Source: Stutzerimonas stutzeri (lineage in GTDB: Bacteria > Pseudomonadota > Gammaproteobacteria > Pseudomonadales > Pseudomonadaceae). From it: DNA of 64,000 nucleotides. Position numbers and translations under genes: made by a program. How positions within the stretch are numbered: the first letter of the stretch is position 1; each line of letters begins with the position of its first letter. Below the pieces are notes generated by a model, which saw only the letters and a list, made by a program, of their open reading frames with translations, ran no database searches and had not been told where the DNA came from. Positions 7,604 through 15,609 of the stretch are shown piece by piece. The DNA lies in contig NZ_CP007441.1 of assembly GCF_000590475.1 (NCBI RefSeq), forward strand, positions 455,038-519,037. The letters run 5' to 3'.

Positions 7604-9103
7604 TCAGCCGGTTTGGCTGCCGGGGCGGTACTGCAGAGCCTCGGCCAGGTGTGGACGTCCAATGAACGCCGCCTGCTGAAGATCCGCCAGTGTGCGAGCC
7701 ACCTTAAGAAGGCGGTGCGCGGCTCGCAGCGAAAGACCGAGGCGCTCACAGGCACGCTCTAGCCACAGCTGATCGTCCGGTTGCAGTTGGCAGTGATCGC
7801 GCAGTCCTGCAAGGTCGAGGAAGGCATTGGCGCAACCTTGGCGCCGCAGCTGGATGCGTCGCGCCGCAGCCACCTGTTCGGCAACCAGTCGCGTGGTTTC
7901 ATTGCTGGCTATTGGTGCGTTCAGCGCCGTGGCTTCACGGGCGACCGTCAGATGCAGATCGATGCGATCCAGCAGTGGACCGGACAGCTTGCCCCGGTAA
8001 CGCTGAATCTGATCAGGTGAGCAGCGGCATCGCCCGCTGGGGTCGCCCAGATATCCACAGGGGCATGGATTCATCGCGGCAACCAACTGGAACCTTGCAG
8101 GGAAACGTACTTTGTCTCGGGCTCGGGCAATGACGATGCAACCTGACTCAAGCGGCTCGCGAAGCACTTCCAATACTTTGCGATCAAATTCCGGCAGCTC
8201 GTCGAGGAACAGGACGCCCTGATGAGCCAACGTGATCTCGCCGGGCCTGGGCCGACTCCCTCCGCCGACCAGTGCCGGGCCAGATGCACTGTGATGGGGC
8301 TGTCGAAACGGGCGTTGTGGCCAATGTGCAAGCGGCGATTGGCTGGCGACGGATTGAATTGCAGCCACCTCGAGAGCTTCCTGCTCTTCGAGCGGCGGAA
8401 GCAAGCCGGGCAGTCGGCTGGCGAGCAAGGTTTTGCCGGTGCCGGGTGGACCGGAGAACAACAGATTATGAGCACCCGCTGCAGCCACCAGAAGGCCTCG
8501 TTTGGCCGCTGCTTGGCCCTGAACATCGGCGAGATCCGGATAGGGCAGTACCTGGCGCAACAGCCCTTGAGCCTGAAAGGGCTCGAGTGGTGTGACGCCA
8601 TTGAAGTGTGCCGCAACTTCCAGCAGGTGGTCGGCGGCGTAGACCACCAACCCTGAAGCCAGGCTGGCTTCCTCGGCATTGGCTCGTGGCACCAGCAGAG
8701 CGCGCCCGGCATGCCGCGCCGCCAATGCGGCAGGCAAGACGCCCTGGACCGGGCGTAACGCTCCAGACAACGCGAGTTCCCCTAGGCATTCCAGGCTATC
8801 GAGGCGGTCTGCCGGTATCTGGCCGCTTGCCGCAAGAATGCCCAACGCGATGGCCAGATCGAAGCGGCCACCGTCTTTTGGTAAATCGGCAGGCGCAAGG
8901 TTCAAGGTGATGCGGCGAGCGGGAAAATCGAAGCCGGAGGTCAGGATCGCGCTGCGTACGCGGTCCTTGCTCTCCTTCACGGCGGTTTCCGGGAGACCGA
9001 CCAATGCCAAGGAAGGCAGGCCATTGGCGAGGTGCGCCTCCACCGTGACGGTGGGCGCTTCCACGCCAACCTGGGCGCGGCTATGAACTATGGCAAGGGA
9101 CAT
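7604..9103 (-). CDS. comM: ComM/YifB-family AAA+ ATPase (Mg-chelatase-like)
   Basis: 499 aa, full length. The N-terminal ~170 residues form the Lon-S16-like fold typical of YifB/ComM. An AAA+ domain follows with Walker A GPPGTGKT (about 218-225) and Walker B VLFLDELPEF. The Mg-chelatase-like C-terminal segment contains MNPCPCGYLGDP and further cysteines. In naturally transformable bacteria ComM is a hexameric helicase that drives branch migration during integration of incoming DNA. P. stutzeri is known for natural transformation, so that role is plausible. It lies 33 bp downstream of ubiK and is probably cotranscribed with it. Confidence 0.92.
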   Translation of the reverse strand: MSLAIVHSRAQVGVEAPTVTVEAHLANGLPSLALVGLPETAVKESKDRVRSAILTSGFDFPARRITLNLAPADLPKDGGRFDLAIALGILAASGQIPADRLDSLECLGELALSGALRPVQGVLPAALAARHAGRALLVPRANAEEASLASGLVVYAADHLLEVAAHFNGVTPLEPFQAQGLLRQVLPYPDLADVQGQAAAKRGLLVAAAGAHNLLFSGPPGTGKTLLASRLPGLLPPLEEQEALEVAAIQSVASQSPLAHWPQRPFRQPHHSASGPALVGGGSRPRPGEITLAHQGVLFLDELPEFDRKVLEVLREPLESGCIVIARARDKVRFPARFQLVAAMNPCPCGYLGDPSGRCRCSPDQIQRYRGKLSGPLLDRIDLHLTVAREATALNAPIASNETTRLVAEQVAAARRIQLRRQGCANAFLDLAGLRDHCQLQPDDQLWLERACERLGLSLRAAHRLLKVARTLADLQQAAFIGRPHLAEALQYRPGSQTG

Positions 9104-9136
9104 TCGATCACTCCTTTGATCGTGTCGCCACCGGGT

Positions 9137-9400
9137 TTATTCGGCGGCGGGGGGCACCAGTCTTTCTTCCAGCTCGGCGACCTTGGCTTCGAGCGCTTCG
9201 AGACGCGCCCGGGTGCGGGCCAGGACGACCATCTGGCTGTCGAATTCGTCACGGCTGACGACATCCAGCTTGCTCAGTGCACCCTGCACGATCCCTTTCA
9301 GCTGGGCTTCGATTTCAGGGCGGGGCAGTGGCGTTTCACCGTTGAACAGGCGCGAAGCCTGGGAACCGATGGCATCGAGAAAAGCTTTGGGTGGAAACAT
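9137..9400 (-). CDS. ubiK: Ubiquinone biosynthesis accessory factor UbiK
   Basis: 87 aa starting MFPPKAFLDAIGSQASRLF. The ATG at 9400 is preferred over in-frame starts further out because AGGTG lies 6 bases ahead and the homologues start here. UbiK (BMFP/YqiC family) is a small membrane-associated, trimeric coiled-coil protein that supports the aerobic Ubi complex. The C-terminal half (SRDEFDSQMVVLARTRARLE onward) is the family signature and is predicted coiled coil. Its first residues form an amphipathic helix. It is first in a minus-strand pair with comM and diverges from the glnK promoter. Confidence 0.88.
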   Translation of the reverse strand: MFPPKAFLDAIGSQASRLFNGETPLPRPEIEAQLKGIVQGALSKLDVVSRDEFDSQMVVLARTRARLEALEAKVAELEERLVPPAAE

Positions 9401-9499
9401 GAGCATCACCTGTTTCTGAGCAGCAGGCAGTGTAACACGGCCGTCTGAGATCAATTTTTCATAGGCATGCACGATTATGGGCAAACGCCCGTGCGGTTG

Positions 9500-9516
9500 T
9501 GCGCGGTATTGGTGCG
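9500..9516. promoter_or_regulatory. NtrC binding site, distal
   Basis: TGCGCGGTATTGGTGCG closely follows the NtrC enhancer pattern TGCACYATATTGGTGCA. It lies about 85 bp upstream of the sigma54 promoter and about 64 bp (centre to centre) from the second site. This is typical spacing for a pair of NtrC enhancers. Confidence 0.6.
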
Positions 9517-9565
9517 CGGTTCCGCTGGTTCTCTATGAACACCTCTGCCTCCCGCAGCGTGGACC

Positions 9566-9579
9566 GCACCAGACGGTGC
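9566..9579. promoter_or_regulatory. NtrC binding site, proximal
   Basis: GCACC-AGAC-GGTGC is a perfect dyad that matches the conserved half-sites of NtrC enhancers (GCACC/GGTGC). It sits about 20 bp upstream of the -24 element. A looser GCACC...GGTGC pair also occurs downstream near 9625-9645. Confidence 0.65.
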
Positions 9580-9590
9580 TTTTGAGCAAG

Positions 9591-9607
9591 CTGGCACCAA
9601 TTCTGCT
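9591..9607 (+). promoter_or_regulatory. Sigma54 (RpoN) promoter of glnK-amtB1-amtB2
   Basis: TGGCACCAATTCTGC carries GG at -24 and GC at -12 with exactly ten bases between, one base from the consensus TGGCAC-N5-TTGC. It points toward glnK, whose start is about 185 bp away, leaving a long leader. With the NtrC sites it predicts induction under nitrogen limitation. Confidence 0.75.
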
Positions 9608-9791
9608 TGGATGGCCTTGACGATGCACCAGAGCGTTGCGGTGCGCAGGCGATTCGGGACGTTTCGTCGGATCGGTTGATGGTGTCGGGAGTCGCTCGGC
9701 CACGCCGGCGCGTTACAAGAGCCAGACACTGAGCTTAGACTTGAGCCGGGTTCGTACTTCTGGGGCAAGTCCACCTAAACGGGAGAGTTTC

Positions 9792-10130
9792 ATGAAACTA
9801 GTCACTGCCATCATCAAGCCGTTCAAGCTGGACGACGTACGCGAGTCGCTGTCCGAGATCGGCGTTCAGGGCATCACAGTCACCGAGGTCAAGGGTTTCG
9901 GGCGCCAGAAAGGCCATACCGAGCTGTATCGCGGTGCTGAGTACGTGGTGGATTTTCTACCGAAAGTGAAGATCGATGTGGCGATTGCCGACGATCAACT
10001 CGATCGCGTGATCGAGGCCATTACCAAGGCGGCTAACACGGGCAAGATCGGCGACGGCAAGATCTTTGTCGTGAATCTGGAACAGGCTATCCGCATCCGG
10101 ACAGGCGAAACCGATACAGACGCAATCTGA
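9792..10130 (+). CDS. glnK: Nitrogen regulatory protein P-II (GlnK)
   Basis: 112 aa, exactly the family length. It starts MKLVTAIIKPFKLDDVRE and has the uridylylation target Tyr51 in the T-loop (RGAEYVVDF), plus the C-terminal ATP-binding stretch near GKIGDGKIF. This trimeric signal protein binds 2-oxoglutarate and ATP/ADP. Under ammonium excess, deuridylylated GlnK docks on AmtB and blocks it; it also tunes NtrB/GlnE. It is the first gene of a cluster with two ammonium transporters and is preceded by an RpoN promoter with NtrC sites. The ATG at 9792 follows a GGGAGAG site. Confidence 0.97.
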   Translation: MKLVTAIIKPFKLDDVRESLSEIGVQGITVTEVKGFGRQKGHTELYRGAEYVVDFLPKVKIDVAIADDQLDRVIEAITKAANTGKIGDGKIFVVNLEQAIRIRTGETDTDAI

Positions 10131-10253
10131 CGGCATGACGCGTAGCGAGTGTGTGAGCGGACGGCAACGCCCGAACTGTAGCCACGCGATTTCCGAGCTT
10201 TTGCGATTGCCTGCTTAGCAGGCTTACGAACCCCACGCCCCAGGAGTAAAACC

Positions 10254-11570
10254 ATGACTCTGCGAAAGTTCGCAGGGCTAGGAGCCCTTTTGTCTCTAAT
10301 CAGCCCCGGCATCGCCATGGCGCAGGAGGCAACGCTTGATTCAGGTGACACGGCATGGATGCTAACCGCCACTGCGCTGGTGCTGTTCATGACGATTCCG
10401 GGTCTGGCGCTGTTCTACGGCGGCATGGTCCGTTCGAAGAACATTCTGTCGGTCATGATGCAGTGCTTCGCCATCACCGGCCTGATGAGCATCCTCTGGA
10501 TGGTCTACGGCTACAGCCTGGCATTCGACACGGCGGGCATGGAAGCAGGCGTTACCAACCTCAACTCCTTCGTCGGCGGTCTGGGTCGCGCTTTCCTTAG
10601 CGGCCTGACGCCTGACAGTCTCACCGGCACCGTTCCGGAGAGCGTCTTTATCACCTTCCAGATGACCTTTGCGATCATCACCCCGGCGCTGATCGTCGGT
10701 GCCTTCGCCGAGCGTATGAAGTTCTCCGCGATGCTGGTGTTCATGGGCGTCTGGTTCACCCTGGTGTACGCGCCGATCGCGCATATGGTCTGGGGCGGCG
10801 ACGGCGGTTTGCTGTGGGACTGGGGCGTGCTCGACTTCGCTGGCGGCACCGTGGTGCACATCAACGCCGGGGTTGCCGGGCTGGTGGCGTGCCTAGTACT
10901 GGGCAAACGCAAGGGCTTCCCGACTACGCCGATGGCGCCACACAACCTGGGGCTGACCCTGGTGGGTGCGGCCATGCTCTGGATCGGCTGGTTCGGCTTC
11001 AACGCCGGTTCCTCGCTAGCGTCCAACGGCACTGCCGGCATGGCCATGCTGGTCACCCAGATCGCGACGGCTGCCGCGGCACTGGCCTGGATGTTCGCCG
11101 AGTGGCTGACTCACGGCAAACCCAGCGCACTGGGCATTGCATCGGGCGTGGTTGCCGGTCTGGTTGCCATCACTCCGGCTGCTGGCACCGTGGGGCCGAT
11201 GGGCGCGCTGATTATCGGTCTGGCCTCGGGCGTCATCTGTTTCTTCTGCGCCACCAGCCTGAAACGCAAGCTCGGTTACGACGATTCCCTGGACGCCTTT
11301 GGCGTGCATGGCGTTGGCGGCATCGTCGGTGCGCTCCTCACTGGTGTGTTCGCGGCCCCGGCACTGGGCGGCTTCGGTGAGGTGGACAACATCGCGCTGC
11401 AGCTGTGGATCCAGTTCAAGGGCGTGGTCTTCACCGTCGTGTACACCGCCATCGTCACCTTCGTGATTCTCAAGGTGATCGACATGGTGATGGGCCTGCG
11501 GGTCAGCGAAGAAGAAGAAACCATCGGCCTCGACCTCAGCCTGCACAACGAGCGCGGCTACAACCTGTAA
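10254..11570 (+). CDS. amtB: Ammonium transporter AmtB (first copy)
   Basis: 438 aa. A cleavable signal peptide (about residues 1-23, ending MAQ) precedes the 11 membrane helices, as in E. coli AmtB. The two pore histidines lie in GTVVHINAGVAG and DAFGVHGVGG. Family motifs MTIPGLALFYGGMVRSKN and WIGWFGFNAGS are intact. It conducts NH4+/NH3 into the cell and is gated by GlnK, encoded 120 bp upstream. The C-terminal tail VSEEEETIGLDLSLHNERGYNL is the conserved GlnK-contact region. A strong CAGGAG site lies before the ATG. Confidence 0.95.
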   Translation: MTLRKFAGLGALLSLISPGIAMAQEATLDSGDTAWMLTATALVLFMTIPGLALFYGGMVRSKNILSVMMQCFAITGLMSILWMVYGYSLAFDTAGMEAGVTNLNSFVGGLGRAFLSGLTPDSLTGTVPESVFITFQMTFAIITPALIVGAFAERMKFSAMLVFMGVWFTLVYAPIAHMVWGGDGGLLWDWGVLDFAGGTVVHINAGVAGLVACLVLGKRKGFPTTPMAPHNLGLTLVGAAMLWIGWFGFNAGSSLASNGTAGMAMLVTQIATAAAALAWMFAEWLTHGKPSALGIASGVVAGLVAITPAAGTVGPMGALIIGLASGVICFFCATSLKRKLGYDDSLDAFGVHGVGGIVGALLTGVFAAPALGGFGEVDNIALQLWIQFKGVVFTVVYTAIVTFVILKVIDMVMGLRVSEEEETIGLDLSLHNERGYNL

Positions 11571-11650
11571 GCACACGGAGTGCGCCCGGAGCCAACCCGG
11601 GCGCCTTAACCGAACTGCGTCACAAGGCGCGACGGAAAAGGTGATAACAA

Positions 11651-12904
11651 ATGGATAGCACAGCACTGATACCCGTTCAGTACGGACTCGATACCTTCTA
11701 CTTCCTCATCTGCGGCGCGCTGGTGATGTGGATGGCGGCCGGTTTTTCGATGCTCGAAGCCGGTTTGGTCCGGGCGAAGAACACCGCCGAAATCCTCACC
11801 AAGAACATCGTGCTCTACGCCGTGGCGTCGATCATGTATTTGCTGATCGGTTACTACATCATGTATTCCAGTCCGGACGGCGGCATTCTGCCGAGCCTGG
11901 GCTTTCTGATCGGCGACGAGAACGCGGTAGACGTGGTCGCAGCCGGCGGCGAAGACGCGCCTTACTACTCGACACGCGCTGACTTCTTCTTCCAGGTGGT
12001 GTTCGCCGCAACCTGCATGTCGGTGGTTTCCGGTGCCGTGGCCGAACGGATGAAGCTCTGGGCCTTCATCGCCTTCGCGGTGGTGATGACCGGCATCATC
12101 TACCCGGTGCAGGGCTTCTGGAAATGGGGCGGTGGCTTCCTCGACGCCGCTGGTTTCCTCGATTTCGCCGGCTCCGGTCTGGTGCACATGGCGGGCGCCT
12201 CCGCTGCCCTGGCGGGCGTGCTGCTGCTCGGCCCGCGCAAGGGCAAATACGGCCCGAACGGTCAGATCAACGCGATCCCCGGCGCCAACCTGCCGCTGGC
12301 AACCCTCGGTGCGTTCATCCTGTGGATGGGCTGGTTCGGCTTTAATGGCGGTTCGCAATTGAAGATGAGCACCATCGAAGACGCCAACGCCGTCGCTCAG
12401 GTGTTCACCAATACCAACATGGCGGCCGCCGGCGGCCTCGTCGCGGCACTGATCACCGCCCGCCTGCTGTTTGGCAAATCCGACCTCACTATGGTGCTCA
12501 ACGGAGCATTGGCCGGCCTGGTGGCGATTACCGCCGAGCCGCTGACGCCGAGCGCCTTGCAGTCCGTGCTGATCGGAGGTGTCGGTGGTGTGCTGGTGGT
12601 GTTCAGCATTCTTGGTCTGGACAAGCTCAAGCTTGATGACCCGGTTGGCGCCATTTCGGTGCACGGTGTGGTCGGCATGTGGGGTCTCCTGGCGGTGCCG
12701 CTGACCAATGCCGAGGCGACCTTCGGTGCGCAGCTGCTGGGACTGGTTTCGATCTTCGCCTGGGTGTTCATTGCCAGCCTGATCGTTTGGGGCATTATCA
12801 AGGCGGTGTTCGGCCTGCGCGTCAGCGAAGAGGAGGAATACGAGGGTGTCGACGTGGTCGAATGCGGCCTCGAAGCCTACCCGGAGTTCACCAGCAAGCG
12901 TTGA
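11651..12904 (+). CDS. amtB2: Ammonium transporter (second, divergent copy)
   Basis: 417 aa. An Amt-family channel lying 80 bp after the first one and on the same strand. It lacks the signal peptide, starting directly with an extracytoplasmic segment and the helix FYFLICGALVMWMAAGFSMLEAGLVR. The twin histidines are present (GLVHMAGASAALAG and AISVHGVVGMWG). The loop after helix 2 is longer, and the C-terminal tail (RVSEEEEYEGVDVVECGLEAYPEF) differs from AmtB1. It resembles the cyanobacterial/proteobacterial Amt1-type subgroup more than AmtB, so this is probably not a recent duplicate. P. stutzeri A1501 is known to carry two amt genes next to glnK. Confidence 0.92.
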   Translation: MDSTALIPVQYGLDTFYFLICGALVMWMAAGFSMLEAGLVRAKNTAEILTKNIVLYAVASIMYLLIGYYIMYSSPDGGILPSLGFLIGDENAVDVVAAGGEDAPYYSTRADFFFQVVFAATCMSVVSGAVAERMKLWAFIAFAVVMTGIIYPVQGFWKWGGGFLDAAGFLDFAGSGLVHMAGASAALAGVLLLGPRKGKYGPNGQINAIPGANLPLATLGAFILWMGWFGFNGGSQLKMSTIEDANAVAQVFTNTNMAAAGGLVAALITARLLFGKSDLTMVLNGALAGLVAITAEPLTPSALQSVLIGGVGGVLVVFSILGLDKLKLDDPVGAISVHGVVGMWGLLAVPLTNAEATFGAQLLGLVSIFAWVFIASLIVWGIIKAVFGLRVSEEEEYEGVDVVECGLEAYPEFTSKR

Positions 12905-12922
12905 CCTGCTGGCTTGTGACGA

Positions 12923-12950
12923 GGGCGCCTCTTGGCGCCCTTTGTTTTTT
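12923..12950 (+). terminator. Intrinsic terminator after amtB2
   Basis: GGGCGCC-TCTT-GGCGCCC followed by TTTGTTTTTT: a 7-bp perfect GC stem with a four-base loop and a T-run, 20 bp after the amtB2 stop. It closes the nitrogen operon. The T-run overlaps the possible -35 region of yjbQ. Confidence 0.9.
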
Positions 12951-13001
12951 CTGGCGCCGCGCTAGAATGCGCCCGTTCAGGTGATCGCAGAGGGTTCAGG
13001 C

Positions 13002-13427
13002 ATGTGGCAACAGACGATGATCACGCTGCGTCCGAAGCCGCGAGGTTTCCACCTGATTACCGACGAGCTGCTTGCACAACTGCCGGAACTGCAACAATGC
13101 CCGGTCGGTCTGTTACACCTGTGGCTGCGTCATACATCGGCCTCGCTGACCATCAACGAGAATGCCGACGGCGCGGTGCGGCGCGACTTCGAGCGGTTCT
13201 TCAACCGCCTGGTGCCGCAGGGTCAGGATGGTTACGAACACGATTACGAAGGGCCGGACGATTTGCCGGCACACTTCAAGGCGAGCCTGCTCGGGTGCCA
13301 GGTGAGTTTGCCGGTCAGTGACGGGCGATTGGCATTGGGGACGTGGCAGGGCATCTATCTGGGCGAGCACCGCGATCAGGGTGGTGCCAGGCAGGTCATT
13401 GCGACGCTACATGGGATGGCAAGTTGA
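13002..13427 (+). CDS. yjbQ: YjbQ/UPF0047 family protein (secondary thiamine-phosphate synthase-like)
   Basis: 141 aa from the ATG at 13002 (MWQQTMITLRPKPRGFHLIT); an in-frame GTG at 12981 would add seven residues with no family support. The UPF0047 signature is clear: LWLRHTSASLTINENAD with the conserved His, then ALGTWQGIYLGEHRD. Members form trimers, and some show weak thiamine-phosphate synthase activity; the physiological role is unsettled. It is a single gene between the amtB2 terminator and sutA. TAGAAT at 12964-12969 may be its -10 element. Confidence 0.85.
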   Translation: MWQQTMITLRPKPRGFHLITDELLAQLPELQQCPVGLLHLWLRHTSASLTINENADGAVRRDFERFFNRLVPQGQDGYEHDYEGPDDLPAHFKASLLGCQVSLPVSDGRLALGTWQGIYLGEHRDQGGARQVIATLHGMAS

Positions 13428-13501
13428 ATTTTTTTTGGCGATGGCGAACAAAGCACATCGCTGGGCTATAACTTCCGCTTTGGCAAGGTACGAGGTTGAA
13501 C

Positions 13502-13831
13502 ATGAGCGACGAAGAATTAGAACAAGATCTGGACGTTAACGACGAGGAAGATGAAGAAGAGCTGGCCACTGCCGATGACGGTGACGAACTCGCCGACGAT
13601 GAGGGGACCGACAGCGAACGAGCCACTCCGACCCCCAAGAAGGCGAAGGCCAAGGCGGTTGTTGTCGAAGAGTTGCCGAGCCTGGAAGCCAAGCAGCGCG
13701 AACGCGACGAGTTGGCGCGAGCCATGGAAGAATTCCTTGCGCGGGGAGGCCGCGTGCAGGAAGTTGAACCCAACGTGGTCGCCGATCCGCCGAAAAAACC
13801 GGACAGCAAATACGGCAGCCGGCCTATCTGA
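13502..13831 (+). CDS. sutA: RNA polymerase-binding transcriptional regulator SutA
   Basis: 109 aa. The N-terminal ~40 residues are extremely acidic (MSDEELEQDLDVNDEEDEEE), then comes a short basic stretch and a predicted helix (LEAKQRERDELARAMEEFLARGG). The C-terminus DPPKKPDSKYGSRPI is invariant among Pseudomonas SutA proteins as I recall them. SutA binds RNA polymerase and raises expression of ribosomal and housekeeping genes in slow-growing cells. The ATG at 13502 is chosen over a TTG two codons earlier. An intrinsic terminator follows 20 bp after the stop. Confidence 0.92.
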   Translation: MSDEELEQDLDVNDEEDEEELATADDGDELADDEGTDSERATPTPKKAKAKAVVVEELPSLEAKQRERDELARAMEEFLARGGRVQEVEPNVVADPPKKPDSKYGSRPI

Positions 13832-13850
13832 GCCGACCGCCTGTGAAAAA

Positions 13851-13878
13851 AGCCCGCGCTACCGCGGGCTTTTTTTTT
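13851..13878 (+). terminator. Intrinsic terminator after sutA
   Basis: AGCCCGCG-CTAC-CGCGGGCT followed by eight T. An A-run on the left side makes it usable from the opposite strand too, where the HAD gene ends 36 bp away. Confidence 0.92.
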
Positions 13879-13913
13879 GTGAGCCAGGATGTGGTGTTTC
13901 GATCGCGCTGCGC

Positions 13914-14609
13914 TCAGTGCCAGCGATCGAGCAACGGCGGCAACTCGGACAAGGTGCCAATTTCGGCGTCGGGCCTGCCCGCATGCTGCCATTCACCGCC
14001 GCCGGGATTGAACCAGATCGCGCGCATGCCGGCGCGCTGGGCGCCGCCGATATCATCGCTGGGGTGGTCGCCGATATGCACCGCGTGAGCCGCCTCCACG
14101 CCGCCCCGCTTGAGCGCTTCGCGGAACGGATGTGGGTCGGGTTTGCCGACCCCGAGCTCCTCGGCACAAAGGGCGAAGCGAAAGTAGTCGGCCAGTCCCA
14201 GTCGGCTGACGTCGGCGTTGCCGTTGGTCAGCACGCCGAGCATGTAGCGATTGGCGAGCAGCTCCAGCGTCGGGTGCACTTCGGGGAACAGTTCGACAGC
14301 ATGCCGCGCTTCGAGGAATACGCCGAAACCTGTCTCGGCCAGCGCTTTGGCTTCGCCTGCCGGATAGCCAGCCTGCTCCAGTGCGTTGAACAGGATTTGT
14401 CGGCGCAGCTCGCTGAGGCGGTGCTTGAGCGCCGGGTCGGCCTGCAGCAGCCGTTCACGGATCGCCCACAGCGCTTCGGTGGTGAAGTCGCCCAGGCGTG
14501 GCGCGTTGCGTCCCAGCCAATCGCGCAGGGTCGCTTCGGCGCCGCGAATGACGGGCGCGACATCCCATAGCGTGTCATCGAGGTCGAAGGTGATCAGCTG
14601 GATGCTCAT
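13914..14609 (-). CDS. HAD-superfamily phosphatase (YigB-like)
   Basis: 231 aa. Starts MSIQLITFDLDDTLWDVAPV with the HAD nucleophile motif DxDxT at Asp9/Asp11. Motif II is LGVLTNGN, and the Mg-binding motif is HIGDHPSDDIGGAQRAGM. It matches YigB, a hydrolase whose relatives dephosphorylate FMN or other small phosphates; the substrate here is unknown. It overlaps the end of xerC by 4 bp, which mirrors the dapF-yigA-xerC-yigB order of E. coli, so it is the last gene of the lysA-dapF-xerC operon. Confidence 0.9.
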   Translation of the reverse strand: MSIQLITFDLDDTLWDVAPVIRGAEATLRDWLGRNAPRLGDFTTEALWAIRERLLQADPALKHRLSELRRQILFNALEQAGYPAGEAKALAETGFGVFLEARHAVELFPEVHPTLELLANRYMLGVLTNGNADVSRLGLADYFRFALCAEELGVGKPDPHPFREALKRGGVEAAHAVHIGDHPSDDIGGAQRAGMRAIWFNPGGGEWQHAGRPDAEIGTLSELPPLLDRWH

Positions 14610-15505
14610 TGGTCACTGCCCTGTTTGCGTTTAGCGCGCGGGTGCGCCTGGTCATAGACCTTCGCCAGGTGCTGAAAGTCCAGGTGGGTATAGATCTGCG
14701 TGGTGCCAATGTCAGCATGACCGAGCAGCTCTTGAACTGAGCGCAAGTCCTGGGAGGATTCGAGGATATGGCTGGCGAAGCTGTGCCTGAGCATGTGCGG
14801 GTGAAGATGCTGGCCTAGCTCGCGTACACCGGCCTGACGCACCCGCAGCTGTACCGCGCGGGCACCGAGGCGTCGGCCTTGCTGGCTGACGAAGACGGCG
14901 CCATCGGCCGGCTTGCTCAGTGCCCGCAGCGGCAACCAAGCCTGCAGGGCTTCGCGGGCTTTGCGACCGATCGGCAGCACGCGTTCCTTGTTGCCCTTGC
15001 CATGGACTTGAACCAGGCCGGCCGGCAGGTCGAGCTGGTCGAGATTCAGGCCGACCAGCTCGGCCAGGCGCAGGCCGGACGAATAGAACAGTTCGAGCAT
15101 GGCTTGATCGCGATGGCCGATGAAGTCGTCCTCGACCCCTCCATCGAGCAGTTGCATCGCTCTGTCGGTATCGAGCAGGCGCGGCAGGCGCTTCTCGCCT
15201 TTCGGCGCAGAGATGCCGGCGGCCGGGTCATGGGCGCAGCGCTTTTCCTCGTTGAGATAGCGATAAAGGCCGCGCAGCGACGATAGCAGCCGTGCCAGGC
15301 TGCGGCCGGATTGACCCTGGCGATGCTGTTCGGCGATCAGCTGGCGAACGTGGGGGCTCTTCAGGTCGGCCCATTGCTCAAGGTGCTGCTTGTGGCAGAA
15401 GTTCATCACCTTGATCAGGTCGCGACGATAGCCATCGAGCGTGTGGGGCGACATCTGCCGCTCGCTGCGCAGGTGTTCGAAATAGGCGTCCAGATCGGTT
15501 TGCAT
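14606..15505 (-). CDS. xerC: Site-specific tyrosine recombinase XerC (Sss)
   Basis: 299 aa. The N-terminal SAM-like core-binding domain (residues 1-85, LRSERQMSPHTLDGYRRDL) is followed by a catalytic domain with the Arg in SSGLRLAELVGL, Lys in VHGKGNKERVLPIG, His/Arg in HMLRHSFASHIL, His in LGHADIGTTQIYTH and the Tyr nucleophile within that last motif. It acts with XerD and FtsK at dif to resolve chromosome dimers. In Pseudomonas it is also called Sss and affects colonisation and phase variation. It sits 104 bp after the DUF484 gene and overlaps the HAD gene. Confidence 0.95.
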   Translation of the reverse strand: MQTDLDAYFEHLRSERQMSPHTLDGYRRDLIKVMNFCHKQHLEQWADLKSPHVRQLIAEQHRQGQSGRSLARLLSSLRGLYRYLNEEKRCAHDPAAGISAPKGEKRLPRLLDTDRAMQLLDGGVEDDFIGHRDQAMLELFYSSGLRLAELVGLNLDQLDLPAGLVQVHGKGNKERVLPIGRKAREALQAWLPLRALSKPADGAVFVSQQGRRLGARAVQLRVRQAGVRELGQHLHPHMLRHSFASHILESSQDLRSVQELLGHADIGTTQIYTHLDFQHLAKVYDQAHPRAKRKQGSDQ

Positions 15506-15609
15506 CAGCGCTCACTTCGATATGAGGCAGCCATCGGTGTAGAAACTGGACGTAGAAGCTGGACGAATCGCTCGTGGCCCGTACATTGGCTTCCAGCGTC
15601 CGATCACTT

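Noticed and set aside
11606..12664. Long antisense frame across amtB2
   Set aside because: Histidine-rich shadow of the Amt gene with no domain or ribosome site.
15539..15564. Two near-identical 13-bp direct repeats (GTAGAA-CTGGAC) between DUF484 and xerC
   Set aside because: Real but very short; no hairpin, coding sequence or known site supports a function.
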